Assembly (NCBI RefSeq): GCF_046297895.1
Contig: NZ_JBKBHC010000009.1
Coordinates: forward strand, 62,001 to 126,000
DNA length: 64,000 nt
Source: Ferrovibrio sp046297895
GTDB lineage: Bacteria; Pseudomonadota; Alphaproteobacteria; Ferrovibrionales; Ferrovibrionaceae
Direction: 5' to 3'
Shown here piece after piece: positions 1 through 9,673 of the stretch (the stretch's first letter is position 1; each line of letters begins with the position of its first letter). Under the pieces are notes generated by a model. The model saw only the letters and a program-made list of their open reading frames with translations, was not told the origin of the DNA and made no database searches. Position numbers and translations under genes: made by a program.

Positions 1-1192
1 AGCCGCGCAGTTCCGAAAGCGCGAAGCATTCCGCCACCACGCCCTGGCCGGCAAAGGCCGCGTCGCCGTGCAGCAGCACGGTCATCACCTGGCCGCGCTC
101 GGTGTCGCCCATCTGGGTCTGCTTGGCGCGCGACTTGCCCAGGCAGACCGGATTGATGATTTCCAGATGCGACGGATTCGCCGCCAGCGACAGATGCACC
201 TTGTTGCCGTCGAACTCGCGGTCCGAAGAAACGCCAAGGTGATACTTCACGTCGCCCGAACCCTGGAAGTCGTCCGGGTGATAGGCCATGCCCTTGAATT
301 CGGAAAAGATGGCGCGATAGGGCTTGGCCATCACATTGGCCAGGATGTTGAGGCGGCCGCGATGCGGCATGCCCAGTTCGATATCCTTCAGGCCAAGCTG
401 GCCGCCGCGCTTGATGATGGCTTCCATCGCCGGGATCAGCGCCTCGCCGCCTTCCAGGCCGAAACGCTTGGTGCCGGTGAACTTCATGTGGCAGAAGCGC
501 TCGAAAATCTCGCCTTCCACCAGCTTGTTGAGGATCGCCTTCTTGCCCTCGTTGGTGAAGTGGACGTCCTTGTCGCGGCCTTCGATGCGCTCCTGGATCC
601 AGGCCTTCTGCTCCGGATGGTAGATGTGCATGAACTCGACGCCGATGGTCGAGCAGTAGGTGCGGCGCAGGATCTGCAGGATCTCGCGCAGGGTCGCCGT
701 CTCCAGACCCAGCATGTTGTCGATGAAGATCGGCCGGTCCATGTCGGCTTCCGAGAAGCCGTAGGATTGCGGTTCCAGCTCAGGATGAGCGCCGGATGCC
801 TGGATGCCGAGCGGATCCAGGTTGGCCATCAGATGGCCGCGGATGCGGTAGTTGCGGATCAGCATGGCCGCGCGGATCGTGTCCAGCGCTGCGGCGCGGG
901 CATCGGCCGCCGAAGCACCGGCCTTGGCGGCGCGGTCGGCTGCCTTGGCCGCCTTGCCCTGGGCACCGAGCAGGCCCTCGTCCTCAAGCTGGATCAGCGC
1001 CGAGGCCGGCGCCCAGCTCGGACGGCTCAGGGCCTGTTTCGGCTGGCTGAAATCCTCGCCGAGGGCCTCGAAGAACTGCTTCCAGGACGGATCAACGCTG
1101 TCAGGATTGGCAACGTACTTGGCATACAGCTCCTCCACGAAGGTGCTGTTGCCACCATAGAGGAACTGCGTGCGTTCAAGCTGCGCCGTCAT
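1..1192 (-). CDS. sucA: 2-oxoglutarate dehydrogenase E1 component, N-terminal part (3' end outside window)
   Basis: Thiamine-diphosphate-dependent E1 subunit of the 2-oxoglutarate dehydrogenase complex (oxidative decarboxylation of 2-oxoglutarate to succinyl-CoA, TCA cycle, cytosol). About 397 residues are visible; the rest lies beyond base 1. The protein starts MTAQLERTQFLYGGN with the family's N-terminal FLYGGN...EELY segment. It then shows GMPHRGRLN, AANPSHLE and HGDAAFAGQG, which belong to the catalytic domain. The ATG at 1190-1192 is 50 bases downstream of the sucD stop on the same strand, so the gene is the third of a sucC-sucD-sucA operon. The order ligase then dehydrogenase is normal for alphaproteobacteria; sucB and lpd should follow outside the window. 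Confidence 0.97.
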   Translation of the reverse strand, partial: MTAQLERTQFLYGGNSTFVEELYAKYVANPDSVDPSWKQFFEALGEDFSQPKQALSRPSWAPASALIQLEDEGLLGAQGKAAKAADRAAKAGASAADARAAALDTIRAAMLIRNYRIRGHLMANLDPLGIQASGAHPELEPQSYGFSEADMDRPIFIDNMLGLETATLREILQILRRTYCSTIGVEFMHIYHPEQKAWIQERIEGRDKDVHFTNEGKKAILNKLVEGEIFERFCHMKFTGTKRFGLEGGEALIPAMEAIIKRGGQLGLKDIELGMPHRGRLNILANVMAKPYRAIFSEFKGMAYHPDDFQGSGDVKYHLGVSSDREFDGNKVHLSLAANPSHLEIINPVCLGKSRAKQTQMGDTERGQVMTVLLHGDAAFAGQGVVAECFALSELRG

Positions 1193-1242
1193 CGATGTCG
1201 TGGCGCCGCTTGTTGGCCGGCGCCGCCCTCTTGTGAGTCCTG

Positions 1243-2121
1243 TTACTTCCCGTTCAACAGATCAACCAGGGTGGTGCCGAGCGCGGCAGGGCTATCCGAT
1301 ACGCGGATGCCGGCCGATCGCATGGCCTCCAGCTTGGTGTTCGCGTCGCCCTTGCCGCCCGAGATGATCGCGCCGGCATGGCCCATGCGGCGGCCCGGAG
1401 GGGCAGTGCGCCCGGCGATGAAGCCAACGGTCGGCTTCTTCACCTTCGACTTCTTGAGGAACTCGGCGGCTTCTTCCTCTGCGCTGCCGCCGATCTCGCC
1501 GATCATGATGATGCACTCGGTTTCCTTGTCCCCGAGGAACAGGTCGAGCGCGTCGATGAAGTTGGTGCCGTTGACCGGATCGCCGCCGATGCCGATGCAG
1601 GTGGTCTGGCCCAGGCCGGCCGCCGTGGTCTGCGCCACCGCCTCATAGGTCAGCGTGCCGGAGCGCGACACGATGCCGACCTTGCCGCGGCGGTGGATAT
1701 GGCCCGGCATGATGCCGATCTTGCATTCGCCCGGCGTGATGATGCCGGGGCAGTTCGGACCGATCAGGCGGGTCTTGGAACCGCCCAGGGCGCGCTTGAC
1801 CTTCACCATGTCGAGCACCGGAATGCCTTCGGTGATGCAGACCACCAGAGGGATTTCGGCATCAATGGCTTCCAGGATCGAGTCGGCCGCGAACGGCGGC
1901 GGCACATAGATCACGCTGGCATTGGCGCCGGTCTTGGAAACGGCCTCGGCGACAGTGTTGAAGACCGGCAGGCCGATATGCTGCGTGCCGCCCTTGCCGG
2001 GGGTAACGCCACCGACCATCTTGGTGCCGTAGGCGATCGCCTGTTCGGTATGGAAAGTGCCCTGGCTGCCGGTAATGCCCTGGCAGATGACCTTGGTATC
2101 CTTGTTGACCAGAACAGCCAT
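1243..2121 (-). CDS. sucD: Succinyl-CoA ligase (ADP-forming) subunit alpha
   Basis: Alpha subunit of succinyl-CoA synthetase, which converts succinyl-CoA to succinate with substrate-level phosphorylation. The product is 292 residues, full length for the family. It has an N-terminal Rossmann CoA-binding domain (CQGITGSQGTFHTEQA), the IGPNCPGII segment and the active-site phosphohistidine at His248 in GRRMGHAGAIISGGKG. The start lies one base after the sucC stop, so the two subunits are translationally coupled and made in equal amounts. sucA follows on the same strand. Confidence 0.98.
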   Translation of the reverse strand: MAVLVNKDTKVICQGITGSQGTFHTEQAIAYGTKMVGGVTPGKGGTQHIGLPVFNTVAEAVSKTGANASVIYVPPPFAADSILEAIDAEIPLVVCITEGIPVLDMVKVKRALGGSKTRLIGPNCPGIITPGECKIGIMPGHIHRRGKVGIVSRSGTLTYEAVAQTTAAGLGQTTCIGIGGDPVNGTNFIDALDLFLGDKETECIIMIGEIGGSAEEEAAEFLKKSKVKKPTVGFIAGRTAPPGRRMGHAGAIISGGKGDANTKLEAMRSAGIRVSDSPAALGTTLVDLLNGK

Positions 2122-2122
2122 T

Positions 2123-3292
<1,170 letters not shown>

Positions 3293-3359
3293 GCTGACCT
3301 ACGGGTTTTCGGACCGGTAGCGGATGCCACGGTATTGGTGATTGCCGTTCGGGGCCGAG

Positions 3360-3387
3360 GTTATAGCAGCCTTCCGAAGGGCTGCAA
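3360..3387 (-). promoter_or_regulatory. Predicted sigma70 promoter of the suc operon with an overlapping dyad
   Basis: On the minus strand TTGCAG (3382-3387), a 16-base spacer and TATAAC (3360-3365) form a good promoter about 70 bases upstream of the sucC ATG. An 8-bp imperfect inverted repeat (3366-3385, GCAGCC...GGCTGC) fills the spacer and reaches into the -35 box. It could be an operator or a chance hairpin. This is prediction from sequence only. Confidence 0.5.
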
Positions 3388-3495
3388 CCTTCGCCCCGCG
3401 CCTAATCCTGATTTTACGACGAAAGTTCACGGACTTGCGCGTTACGAGTCGATAATTACCGGTTAAAAATGTGATTTCCCGGACATCAGCCCGCT

Positions 3496-4173
3496 TTAGC
3501 GCCGCTGCTGCAGCACGCGCTCCGATGCCGGGCGGTCGCCGTAGGTGAACAGGCGGGTGCTGAGCTGGGGATTGAAATCGATCTGGCTGAGCGTGATGGA
3601 CGTGACCTTGCCCTGGGCATCCGCGACCGTCCAGCCGGCGAATTCCAGCGGCTTGTCGCCAAAGACCAGGGTCAGCGAGCCCTCCTTCGGCCGGTCGGGT
3701 GCAAACAGCGTGACGCGCAGGATGGCGGCGCCGCGCTCGACCTTTGCAATGCCGACGCCATCGTCGAATTTCACCTGCTCGCGCAGCAGCAGGTCGAGCG
3801 GCGTGGCCCCGAGCGGGATGCGCTCCACCGATTTCAGCTCGCGATCTTCCATGATGATGTAGGCGCCGTCGGACACGATCAGCATGGGCACCGGCGGATC
3901 GAACTCGAAGCGGAAGCGGCCCGGCCGGCTGAGATAGATCTTGCCCTCGGCCGCATCGCCTTCCGGCCCGACCTGCAGGAAGCGGCCCTGCATGGTGCGC
4001 ACCTGGTTGAAATAGCCGGCAACCCGCTCCAGATCGGCGCGATCCTGCTGCGTCAGGCGCGCATTCGTGGCCGGGGCCGCGGCATAGGCCGTGGCCAGCG
4101 GCACTTTCGCGGCAGCGGCGGCGACGGCCATGGCGAGCAGGAAGCGGCGGCGGCTGGTGGGTGTGGTATCCAT
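3496..4173 (-). CDS. lolA: Outer-membrane lipoprotein carrier protein LolA
   Basis: Periplasmic chaperone that carries lipoproteins from the LolCDE complex to the outer membrane. The product is 225 residues: a signal peptide (about 1-32), then a LolA-fold beta-barrel domain with MQGRFLQVGPEG, GKIYLSRPGRFRFEFDPP, IIMEDRELKSVE and a Q-I-D-F-N strand near the C terminus. The signal begins SRRRFLLAM, which resembles a twin-arginine (Tat) motif; most LolA proteins use Sec. LolA normally sits directly behind ftsK in alphaproteobacteria; here ftsK is also on the minus strand but two plus-strand genes lie between them. Family assignment is firm, the export route is inferred. Confidence 0.9.
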   Translation of the reverse strand: MDTTPTSRRRFLLAMAVAAAAAKVPLATAYAAAPATNARLTQQDRADLERVAGYFNQVRTMQGRFLQVGPEGDAAEGKIYLSRPGRFRFEFDPPVPMLIVSDGAYIIMEDRELKSVERIPLGATPLDLLLREQVKFDDGVGIAKVERGAAILRVTLFAPDRPKEGSLTLVFGDKPLEFAGWTVADAQGKVTSITLSQIDFNPQLSTRLFTYGDRPASERVLQQRR

Positions 4174-4253
4174 GGCTGTCAGGCGTAGCCGCGGGCGATG
4201 GCGAAATCAAGGCAAGCCGCATAATCTTGCCGTGACCAATCAGGGAGCGAACC

Positions 4254-4577
4254 ATGATCCTGACCAGCACCGACAGCGTGGACGGCAAAAAGATCACCGC
4301 CTATCTCGGCATTGTCGCGGGCGAGGCCGTGATGGGCACCAACGTGTTCCGCGATTTCTTCGCCGGCATCACCGACATCCTGGGCGGCCGCTCGGGTTCA
4401 TACGAAAAGGAACTGCGCAAGGCCAAGGCGCTGGCCCTGGAAAGCCTGGTCGAGGAGGCCAAGGCGCTGGGGGCCGATGCCGTGGTGGGCATGGACCTGG
4501 ATTACCAGCAGATCGGCGGCAACGACCGCCAGATGCTGATGGTGGCGGCCAGCGGCACGGCGGTGAAGCTGGGCTAG
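4254..4577 (+). CDS. YbjQ/UPF0145 family protein
   Basis: 107 residues spanning a complete YbjQ (heavy-metal-binding-like, DUF74) domain: an N-terminal TSTDSVDGKKI strand, GIVAGEAVMGTNVFRDFFA, then a helix and GADAVVGMDLDYQQIG. The family forms small pentameric rings of unproven function. An AGGGAG Shine-Dalgarno sequence lies upstream of the ATG. The gene diverges from lolA across an 80-base gap and precedes an alpha/beta hydrolase that has its own promoter. Confidence 0.85.
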   Translation: MILTSTDSVDGKKITAYLGIVAGEAVMGTNVFRDFFAGITDILGGRSGSYEKELRKAKALALESLVEEAKALGADAVVGMDLDYQQIGGNDRQMLMVAASGTAVKLG

Positions 4578-4591
4578 GCGCAAAAATCCAC

Positions 4592-4619
4592 TTGAAAAAG
4601 AACGATCGTTCGATATTTT
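4592..4619 (+). promoter_or_regulatory. Promoter with palindromic operator for the alpha/beta hydrolase
   Basis: TTGAAA (4592-4597) and TATTTT (4614-4619) are separated by 16 bases. The spacer holds the perfect 12-bp palindrome GAACGATCGTTC (4600-4611). A palindrome of this kind between -35 and -10 is the usual position of a TetR-type repressor site. No regulator gene lies next to it, so the regulator is unknown. Confidence 0.55.
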
Positions 4620-4646
4620 AGCTGGGCCTCCCGGAAAGGAAACGAC

Positions 4647-5609
4647 ATGGCTCAGAAGCAACCATCCAGATCCAAAAATAGCACGAACATTCGAACTATT
4701 GTTGGTTTTCTAACCGAACGTGCCTTGATCCGGGCCGGATTCGCCATCGCCCCGGGCTGGGCCGCCCGCCGCGCTGCCACCCTGTTCCTAGCTTCCCTGC
4801 GCCGCCCGGCCGGGCCCCGGTCCGTGCCGGCCAGCCATGGCACGCCCTTTGCCGTCGATGGCCCGGTCGGCCCGGTGGCGGCCTGGAGCCATGGCCGCCC
4901 CGGGGATCCCGCCATACTGCTGGTGCATGGCTGGGAGGACGACCATCTGAGCTGGGCCACGCTGGTCGACCGGCTGGTGGCCGACGGCTACCGCGTGCTG
5001 ACGCTCGACCTGCCGGGTCACGGCCGCTCGCCGGCGCGCTCGCGCCATGGCCGCGCCACCCCGATCCCGGTGCTGGCGGCCGGCGTCGCCGCCGTCGCCC
5101 GCGAGGCGGTCGCCATCGGCGCTGTGCCCCGGGGCGGCAAATTCCAGGCGGTGATCGCCCATTCGCTGGGTGGCACCGCCACGCTGATTGCCGCCACCGA
5201 AATGGGCCTGATGGCCGAACGTTTCGCCATTCTGGCCGCACCCAACCACCCGCGCCTGTTCGCCGGAGCGATGATGCAGATGCTGAAGCTGAACCCGGCG
5301 CAGGTCGAACAGGCCTATGCCGCCATCGAGGCCATCGTCGGCCGCAGCATGGACTCGCTTTACCTGCCGCCAAAGCTGCGCGATCTGGATGCCGCCGGTC
5401 TGATCCTGCATAGCCGCGACGACCGCACCGTGCCGCTGAAGCACAGCCAGGAGAATGCCGCCGGCTGGCCCCGCGCGGAACTGCGAATCCTGGACGGCCT
5501 GGGCCATCGCAAACTGGTCAGCGATCCGGATGTGCAGGCCATGCTGTTGCATTTCGTGAAGTCCGAGGCCCCGGCCGATGCCTATGGCCTGCGGCCCGAT
5601 GCGGCGTGA
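4647..5609 (+). CDS. Alpha/beta hydrolase
   Basis: 320-residue alpha/beta-hydrolase-fold protein of unknown substrate. Visible elements are the oxyanion-hole segment LLVHGWEDDHLSW, the nucleophile elbow AHSLGGTA (Ser of GxSxG), the acid region LHSRDDRTVP and the catalytic histidine in LGHRKL. No signal peptide is evident, so it is probably cytosolic. The AAAGGAAACGAC Shine-Dalgarno region supports the ATG at 4647. It has its own palindrome-containing promoter and ends at a bidirectional terminator facing ftsK. Carboxylesterase or lipase-like activity is the likely chemistry, but the physiological role cannot be read from sequence. Confidence 0.85.
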   Translation: MAQKQPSRSKNSTNIRTIVGFLTERALIRAGFAIAPGWAARRAATLFLASLRRPAGPRSVPASHGTPFAVDGPVGPVAAWSHGRPGDPAILLVHGWEDDHLSWATLVDRLVADGYRVLTLDLPGHGRSPARSRHGRATPIPVLAAGVAAVAREAVAIGAVPRGGKFQAVIAHSLGGTATLIAATEMGLMAERFAILAAPNHPRLFAGAMMQMLKLNPAQVEQAYAAIEAIVGRSMDSLYLPPKLRDLDAAGLILHSRDDRTVPLKHSQENAAGWPRAELRILDGLGHRKLVSDPDVQAMLLHFVKSEAPADAYGLRPDAA

Positions 5610-5627
5610 ACGAAGACAACAGGCATG

Positions 5628-5659
5628 AAAAAGCCCGGCATCACTGCCGGGCTTTTTTT
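5628..5659. terminator. Bidirectional rho-independent terminator
   Basis: A 10-bp stem AAGCCCGGCA / TGCCGGGCTT with a TCAC loop is flanked by A-runs on the left and T-runs on the right. It can therefore stop the plus-strand hydrolase transcript and the minus-strand ftsK transcript. Confidence 0.9.
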
Positions 5660-5681
5660 GCGACCGATGCCTTCGCGGCGA

Positions 5682-8195
5682 TTATTCCGCCGCCTCGATG
5701 TTGCGGGCCAGTACTTCGCGCTTGCCGACATGGTTGGCGGGGCCGACCACGCCTTCCTTTTCCATGCGCTCCATGATGCGGGCGGCGCGGTTATAGCCGA
5801 TCTGCAGATGGCGCTGGATGAAGGACGTGCTGGCCTTGCGCTCGCGGCAGACCAGGGCCACGGCCTGGTCATAGAGCGTGTCTTCCTCGCCGCCCTCGCC
5901 ACCGCCCGAGCCGGGCATGCCGAACTTGCCGCCATCGAGATCGGCGGTCACCGCCTCGACATAGACCGGCTCGGCCTGGTCCTTCAGCATCTTCACCACG
6001 CGCTCGACCTCTTCATCCGATACGAACGGGCCGTGCACGCGGCTGATGCGGCCGGCACCCGGCATGAACAGCATGTCGCCCATGCCCAGCAGCTGCTCGG
6101 CGCCCTGCTCGCCCAAGATGGTGCGGCTGTCGATCTTCGACGTCACCTGGAAGGAGATGCGGGTCGGGAAATTGGCCTTGATCGTGCCGGTGATGACATC
6201 GACCGACGGGCGCTGCGTGGCCATGATCAGGTGGATGCCGGCAGCGCGCGCCATCTGGGCCAGGCGCTGGATCGCCGCCTCGATATCCTTGCCGGCCACC
6301 AGCATCAGGTCGGCCAGCTCGTCCACGATCACCACGATGAAGGGCAGCGGATTGAGGTCGATCGGCCGTTCCTCGTAGATCGGCTTGCCGGCCTCGTCGA
6401 AACCGGTCTGCACCGTGCGGCCCAGCTTCTCGTCCTTGGCGCGGGCCTGGGCGAGGCGTTCGTTGTAGCTGGCGATGTTGCGCACACCGAGTTCCGACAT
6501 CTTGCGATAGCGGTCCTCCATCTCGCGCACGGTCCATTTCAGTGCCACTACCGCCTTGCCCGGCTCGGTCACCACCGGCGCCAGCAGATGCGGGATGCCG
6601 TCATAGACCGAAAGCTCCAGCATCTTGGGATCGACCATGATGAAGCGGCACTGGTCAGGCGTAAGCTTGTAGAGCAGCGACAGGATCATGGTGTTGATCG
6701 CCACCGACTTGCCCGAACCGGTGGTGCCGGCCACCAGCAGATGCGGCATCTTGGCCAGGTCGGCGATGATCGCCGCGCCACCGATATCCTTGCCCAGCGC
6801 CAGCGCCAGCTTGTTCGACGGCGCCTCGAATTCCGCCGAGGCCAGCAATTCGCGCAGGTAAACCGTCTCGCGCTTGGCGTTCGGCAGTTCGATGCCGATG
6901 GCGTTGCGGCCGGGAATGACGGCAACGCGGGCCGACAGCGCGCTCATCGAGCGGGCAATGTCGTCGGACAGGCCGATCACGCGGCTGGACTTGGTGCCGG
7001 GCGCGGGTTCGAGCTCGTACAGCGTCACCACCGGACCGGGGCGCACCTTGGTGATCTCGCCCTGCACGCCGAATTCGTTCAGCACCGATTCAAGCATGCG
7101 CGCGTTCTGCTCCAGCGCATCCTCGTTGATCTTCTCGCGCGCGCTGTCGGCCGGCGGCGGCTTCAGCAGCGACAGTTCCGGCAGTTCGAAATCACCGGCA
7201 TCGCCGAGGTTGAGCGAAGTCTGCGCCTCGCGCGCCATGCGGCTGCCGGTTTTGGGCTTTTCGATGCGGCGCGTGACGCGGCCCTCGTCGACCTTCCTGG
7301 CCGCGGGCAGACGCGGCATGTCCTCGTCGTCATCGGCGTCGATATCGTCGTCCAGATCATCGGGGTCGATGTAATCGTCATCCTCGGCGGCGGCGCGCGC
7401 CTTGGCCTTGCCAAAGCTGGGCTCTGCCTTGCGCAGCATGGGCCTGTCGTCCTCGTCGCCGCGGCTGAAAAAACCCTTCAGGCGGCCGAAGACGCCGCCA
7501 ACCACTTCCGGCGCTTCCTGGCCGGTGCGCATGGCGGCCTTGCCGCCGCGATAGAGACCCTGGGCTGCCAGGCCGGTGGCCGCGGCAGCGCCGAAGCCGA
7601 GGCCGGCACCCATGCGGCGCCATTCGCTGGAACTGAGGCCAGAGGCGAAATAGAAGCAGAGCACCGCGAAGGCAAAGCACAGGATCGCCGGCAGTACGGC
7701 CGAGATCGGCAGGCCGAAGGACACGCCCAGCGGCACGAGCTGGTGATACAGGATGTAATCGCCCACCACGCCGCCGAGGCCGGCGCGCAGGCTCCAGCTT
7801 GCCGGCACCGGCAGGGCCGCGGCGAAACAGGCGAACAGGACCAGCGTGAGCGGTACCAGGGCAACATTCAGCCACCAGCGCGGCAGGCCGCGATGCGACA
7901 CCACGCGGAACCCCCAGGAGGCGAGCAGCAGCACGAACAGCCAGGCCGAAAGGCCCAGCGTCTGCAGCAGCACATCGGAGGCATAGGCGCCGGGCAGGCC
8001 GAGCCAGTTCCTGGGCGCCAGCGGGGTGGCATGGTTGAAATTCGGATCGGCCGGATCGAAGGTGGCCAGCGCCAGCGCCAGCAGGAAGCCGACGCCCAGG
8101 ATCAGCACGCCGCCGCCTTCCCGCGCCCGCAGGCGCAGGAATTCATCGAAACCTTCCGGGAAGAAAGACCGCTTCTTCTTCGACCTGGCAGCCAT
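5682..8195 (-). CDS. ftsK: DNA translocase FtsK
   Basis: Septum-bound DNA pump that clears the chromosome dimer/terminus region at division and activates XerCD recombination at dif. The product is 837 residues: an N-terminal membrane domain of four predicted helices (about residues 25-200), an acidic linker rich in D/E (about 240-310), the beta/alpha RecA-like motor with Walker A GTTGSGKS (K496) and the VDELADLM Walker B, and a C-terminal gamma winged helix (LQIGYNRAARIMERMEKEG) that reads KOPS sequences. It is the middle gene of the minus-strand aminotransferase-ftsK-lolA neighbourhood, but lolA is separated from it by two plus-strand genes. Confidence 0.97.
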   Translation of the reverse strand: MAARSKKKRSFFPEGFDEFLRLRAREGGGVLILGVGFLLALALATFDPADPNFNHATPLAPRNWLGLPGAYASDVLLQTLGLSAWLFVLLLASWGFRVVSHRGLPRWWLNVALVPLTLVLFACFAAALPVPASWSLRAGLGGVVGDYILYHQLVPLGVSFGLPISAVLPAILCFAFAVLCFYFASGLSSSEWRRMGAGLGFGAAAATGLAAQGLYRGGKAAMRTGQEAPEVVGGVFGRLKGFFSRGDEDDRPMLRKAEPSFGKAKARAAAEDDDYIDPDDLDDDIDADDDEDMPRLPAARKVDEGRVTRRIEKPKTGSRMAREAQTSLNLGDAGDFELPELSLLKPPPADSAREKINEDALEQNARMLESVLNEFGVQGEITKVRPGPVVTLYELEPAPGTKSSRVIGLSDDIARSMSALSARVAVIPGRNAIGIELPNAKRETVYLRELLASAEFEAPSNKLALALGKDIGGAAIIADLAKMPHLLVAGTTGSGKSVAINTMILSLLYKLTPDQCRFIMVDPKMLELSVYDGIPHLLAPVVTEPGKAVVALKWTVREMEDRYRKMSELGVRNIASYNERLAQARAKDEKLGRTVQTGFDEAGKPIYEERPIDLNPLPFIVVIVDELADLMLVAGKDIEAAIQRLAQMARAAGIHLIMATQRPSVDVITGTIKANFPTRISFQVTSKIDSRTILGEQGAEQLLGMGDMLFMPGAGRISRVHGPFVSDEEVERVVKMLKDQAEPVYVEAVTADLDGGKFGMPGSGGGEGGEEDTLYDQAVALVCRERKASTSFIQRHLQIGYNRAARIMERMEKEGVVGPANHVGKREVLARNIEAAE

Positions 8196-8295
8196 ACCGT
8201 TCCTCGCACTCTGTAATCAGACGGACCGATGCCTGTTAACCATACCGGCAGGAAAAACGTCGCCGGTCCGGGCCGATTCGCCCCAGCCTGGGGAT

Positions 8296-9516
8296 TTAAC
8301 CCCCCAGAACGTTACCGATTCGTTGAAGTGCGCTGCGGGTGGTCTCGAGGTCAGCCACCAGGGCGATCCTTAAATAGGATTTTCCGGCCTTTTCGCCGCC
8401 GTTCTCGGGGCGGGTCAGGTAATTGCCGGGCAGGGTGCGGATGCCGGCCTCGCGCCACAGCCTCAGCGCCATGGCCTCCGGGTCGCCCACATCGAGCCAG
8501 AGATAGAAGCCGCCCGCCGGACGGAAAAAACCGAAGCGGTTGCCCAGCACGTTCTGCGCCATGTCGAACTTCTGGCGGTAGAGCGCCCGGTTCTGCTCCA
8601 CATGGGCCTCGTCGCGCCACAAAGCGGCGGAGGCGGCGGCCACCGGCATCATCATGCCGGTGCAGCCATAGTTGCGCAGCTTGATGAAGGCCTTGGTGAT
8701 CTCGGGGTCGCCGGTGCAGAAGCCCGAGCGCAGGCCCGGCGCGCTGGAGCGTTTGGACAGCGAATGGAAGACGACCACGTTCTTCAGCGCGTCCGGACCG
8801 GCCTTGCCGCCGGCCAGGTGCATGGCGGCATCCAGGCCGCCGGGCGGCGGCACCTGATCGTAGATCTCGGCATAGCATTCATCGAAGGCAACGACGAAAT
8901 CGTGCCGGCGCGACAACTCGATCAGGTTCGCCAGATACTCGACGCTGGCCACCGCGCCCTGCGGATTGGCCGGCGAGCAGATATAGACCAGGGCAGTGCG
9001 GTCCAGAATATCGGCATCGATCGTGTTGAAATCGGGCAGAAAGCCGTTCTCGGCCAGAGCCGGCATGAAATAAGGCTCGGCACCGGCCGCGACCGCCGCG
9101 CCGACATAGGTCTGGTAGAAGGGATTGGGCATCAGCACGACGGGCCGCTCGCCCTTCCTGCCCTTCTTCTCCGGCACCACCACGCCGGCAATCATGTACA
9201 GGCCCTCGCGCGTGCCGGTCAGCGCCACGATCTGCGTCTCGGGATCGATCAGGCCGGCCGGCAGGTTGTAGCGGCGCATGATCCAGTCGGCGCAGGCGGA
9301 CCGGAATTCCGGCGTGCCGTTGATGGTGGGATAGCGGCTCAGCACGCTCAGATCCGCGGTCATGTGCTCGACCACCATGGCGGGCAGCGGATGCTGCGGC
9401 TCGCCGATCGACAGGTTGATCGGCGCAACGCCGGCCGGCAGCGGCTCGGAATCGAGCAGGTTGCGCAGGCGGGCAAAGGGATAGTCGCTGAGGGCGTCGA
9501 TACGGGGATTGAGCAT
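8296..9516 (-). CDS. PLP-dependent aminotransferase, class I/II (DapC-like)
   Basis: 406-residue fold-type I aminotransferase. It shows the substrate-binding INLSIGEPQHP segment, NPFYQTYVGA, SPANPQGAVA (conserved Asn), FDECYAEIYD and the Schiff-base lysine K255 in HSLSKRSSAPGLRSGF. The SLSKRS context and N-terminal region resemble succinyl-diaminopimelate aminotransferases (DapC, lysine and peptidoglycan precursor synthesis). I chose the ATG at 9514-9516 because the longer in-frame extension has no homology-like content. It lies 100 bases upstream of ftsK on the same strand, the usual alphaproteobacterial arrangement. The exact substrate is inferred. Confidence 0.85.
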   Translation of the reverse strand: MLNPRIDALSDYPFARLRNLLDSEPLPAGVAPINLSIGEPQHPLPAMVVEHMTADLSVLSRYPTINGTPEFRSACADWIMRRYNLPAGLIDPETQIVALTGTREGLYMIAGVVVPEKKGRKGERPVVLMPNPFYQTYVGAAVAAGAEPYFMPALAENGFLPDFNTIDADILDRTALVYICSPANPQGAVASVEYLANLIELSRRHDFVVAFDECYAEIYDQVPPPGGLDAAMHLAGGKAGPDALKNVVVFHSLSKRSSAPGLRSGFCTGDPEITKAFIKLRNYGCTGMMMPVAAASAALWRDEAHVEQNRALYRQKFDMAQNVLGNRFGFFRPAGGFYLWLDVGDPEAMALRLWREAGIRTLPGNYLTRPENGGEKAGKSYLRIALVADLETTRSALQRIGNVLGG

Positions 9517-9638
9517 GCGGGTCACGAACCGGGACAGCCAGGCCCGACAACGGCGAATCGGGCGAAATGGGATATCCGGCAATCTACGGGGCCCGCTGCC
9601 GGGCGGCAAGGCCGCAGCCCGGAGCACAACCAAGTCCA

Positions 9639-9661
9639 GGTGGCCGGCAATGCCGGCCACC
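9639..9661 (-). terminator. Strong hairpin after the phytase-like gene
   Basis: GGTGGCCGG / CCGGCCACC form a 9-bp GC-rich stem with a five-base loop just downstream of the stop of the phytase-like gene. There is no U-tract, so termination activity is uncertain. Confidence 0.4.
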
Positions 9662-9673
9662 GGGCAGGCCGAC

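Noticed and set aside
5625..8216. Plus-strand 863-codon frame opposite ftsK
   Set aside because: His/Arg/Gln-rich shadow of ftsK in high-GC DNA; ftsK has complete domain structure on the other strand.
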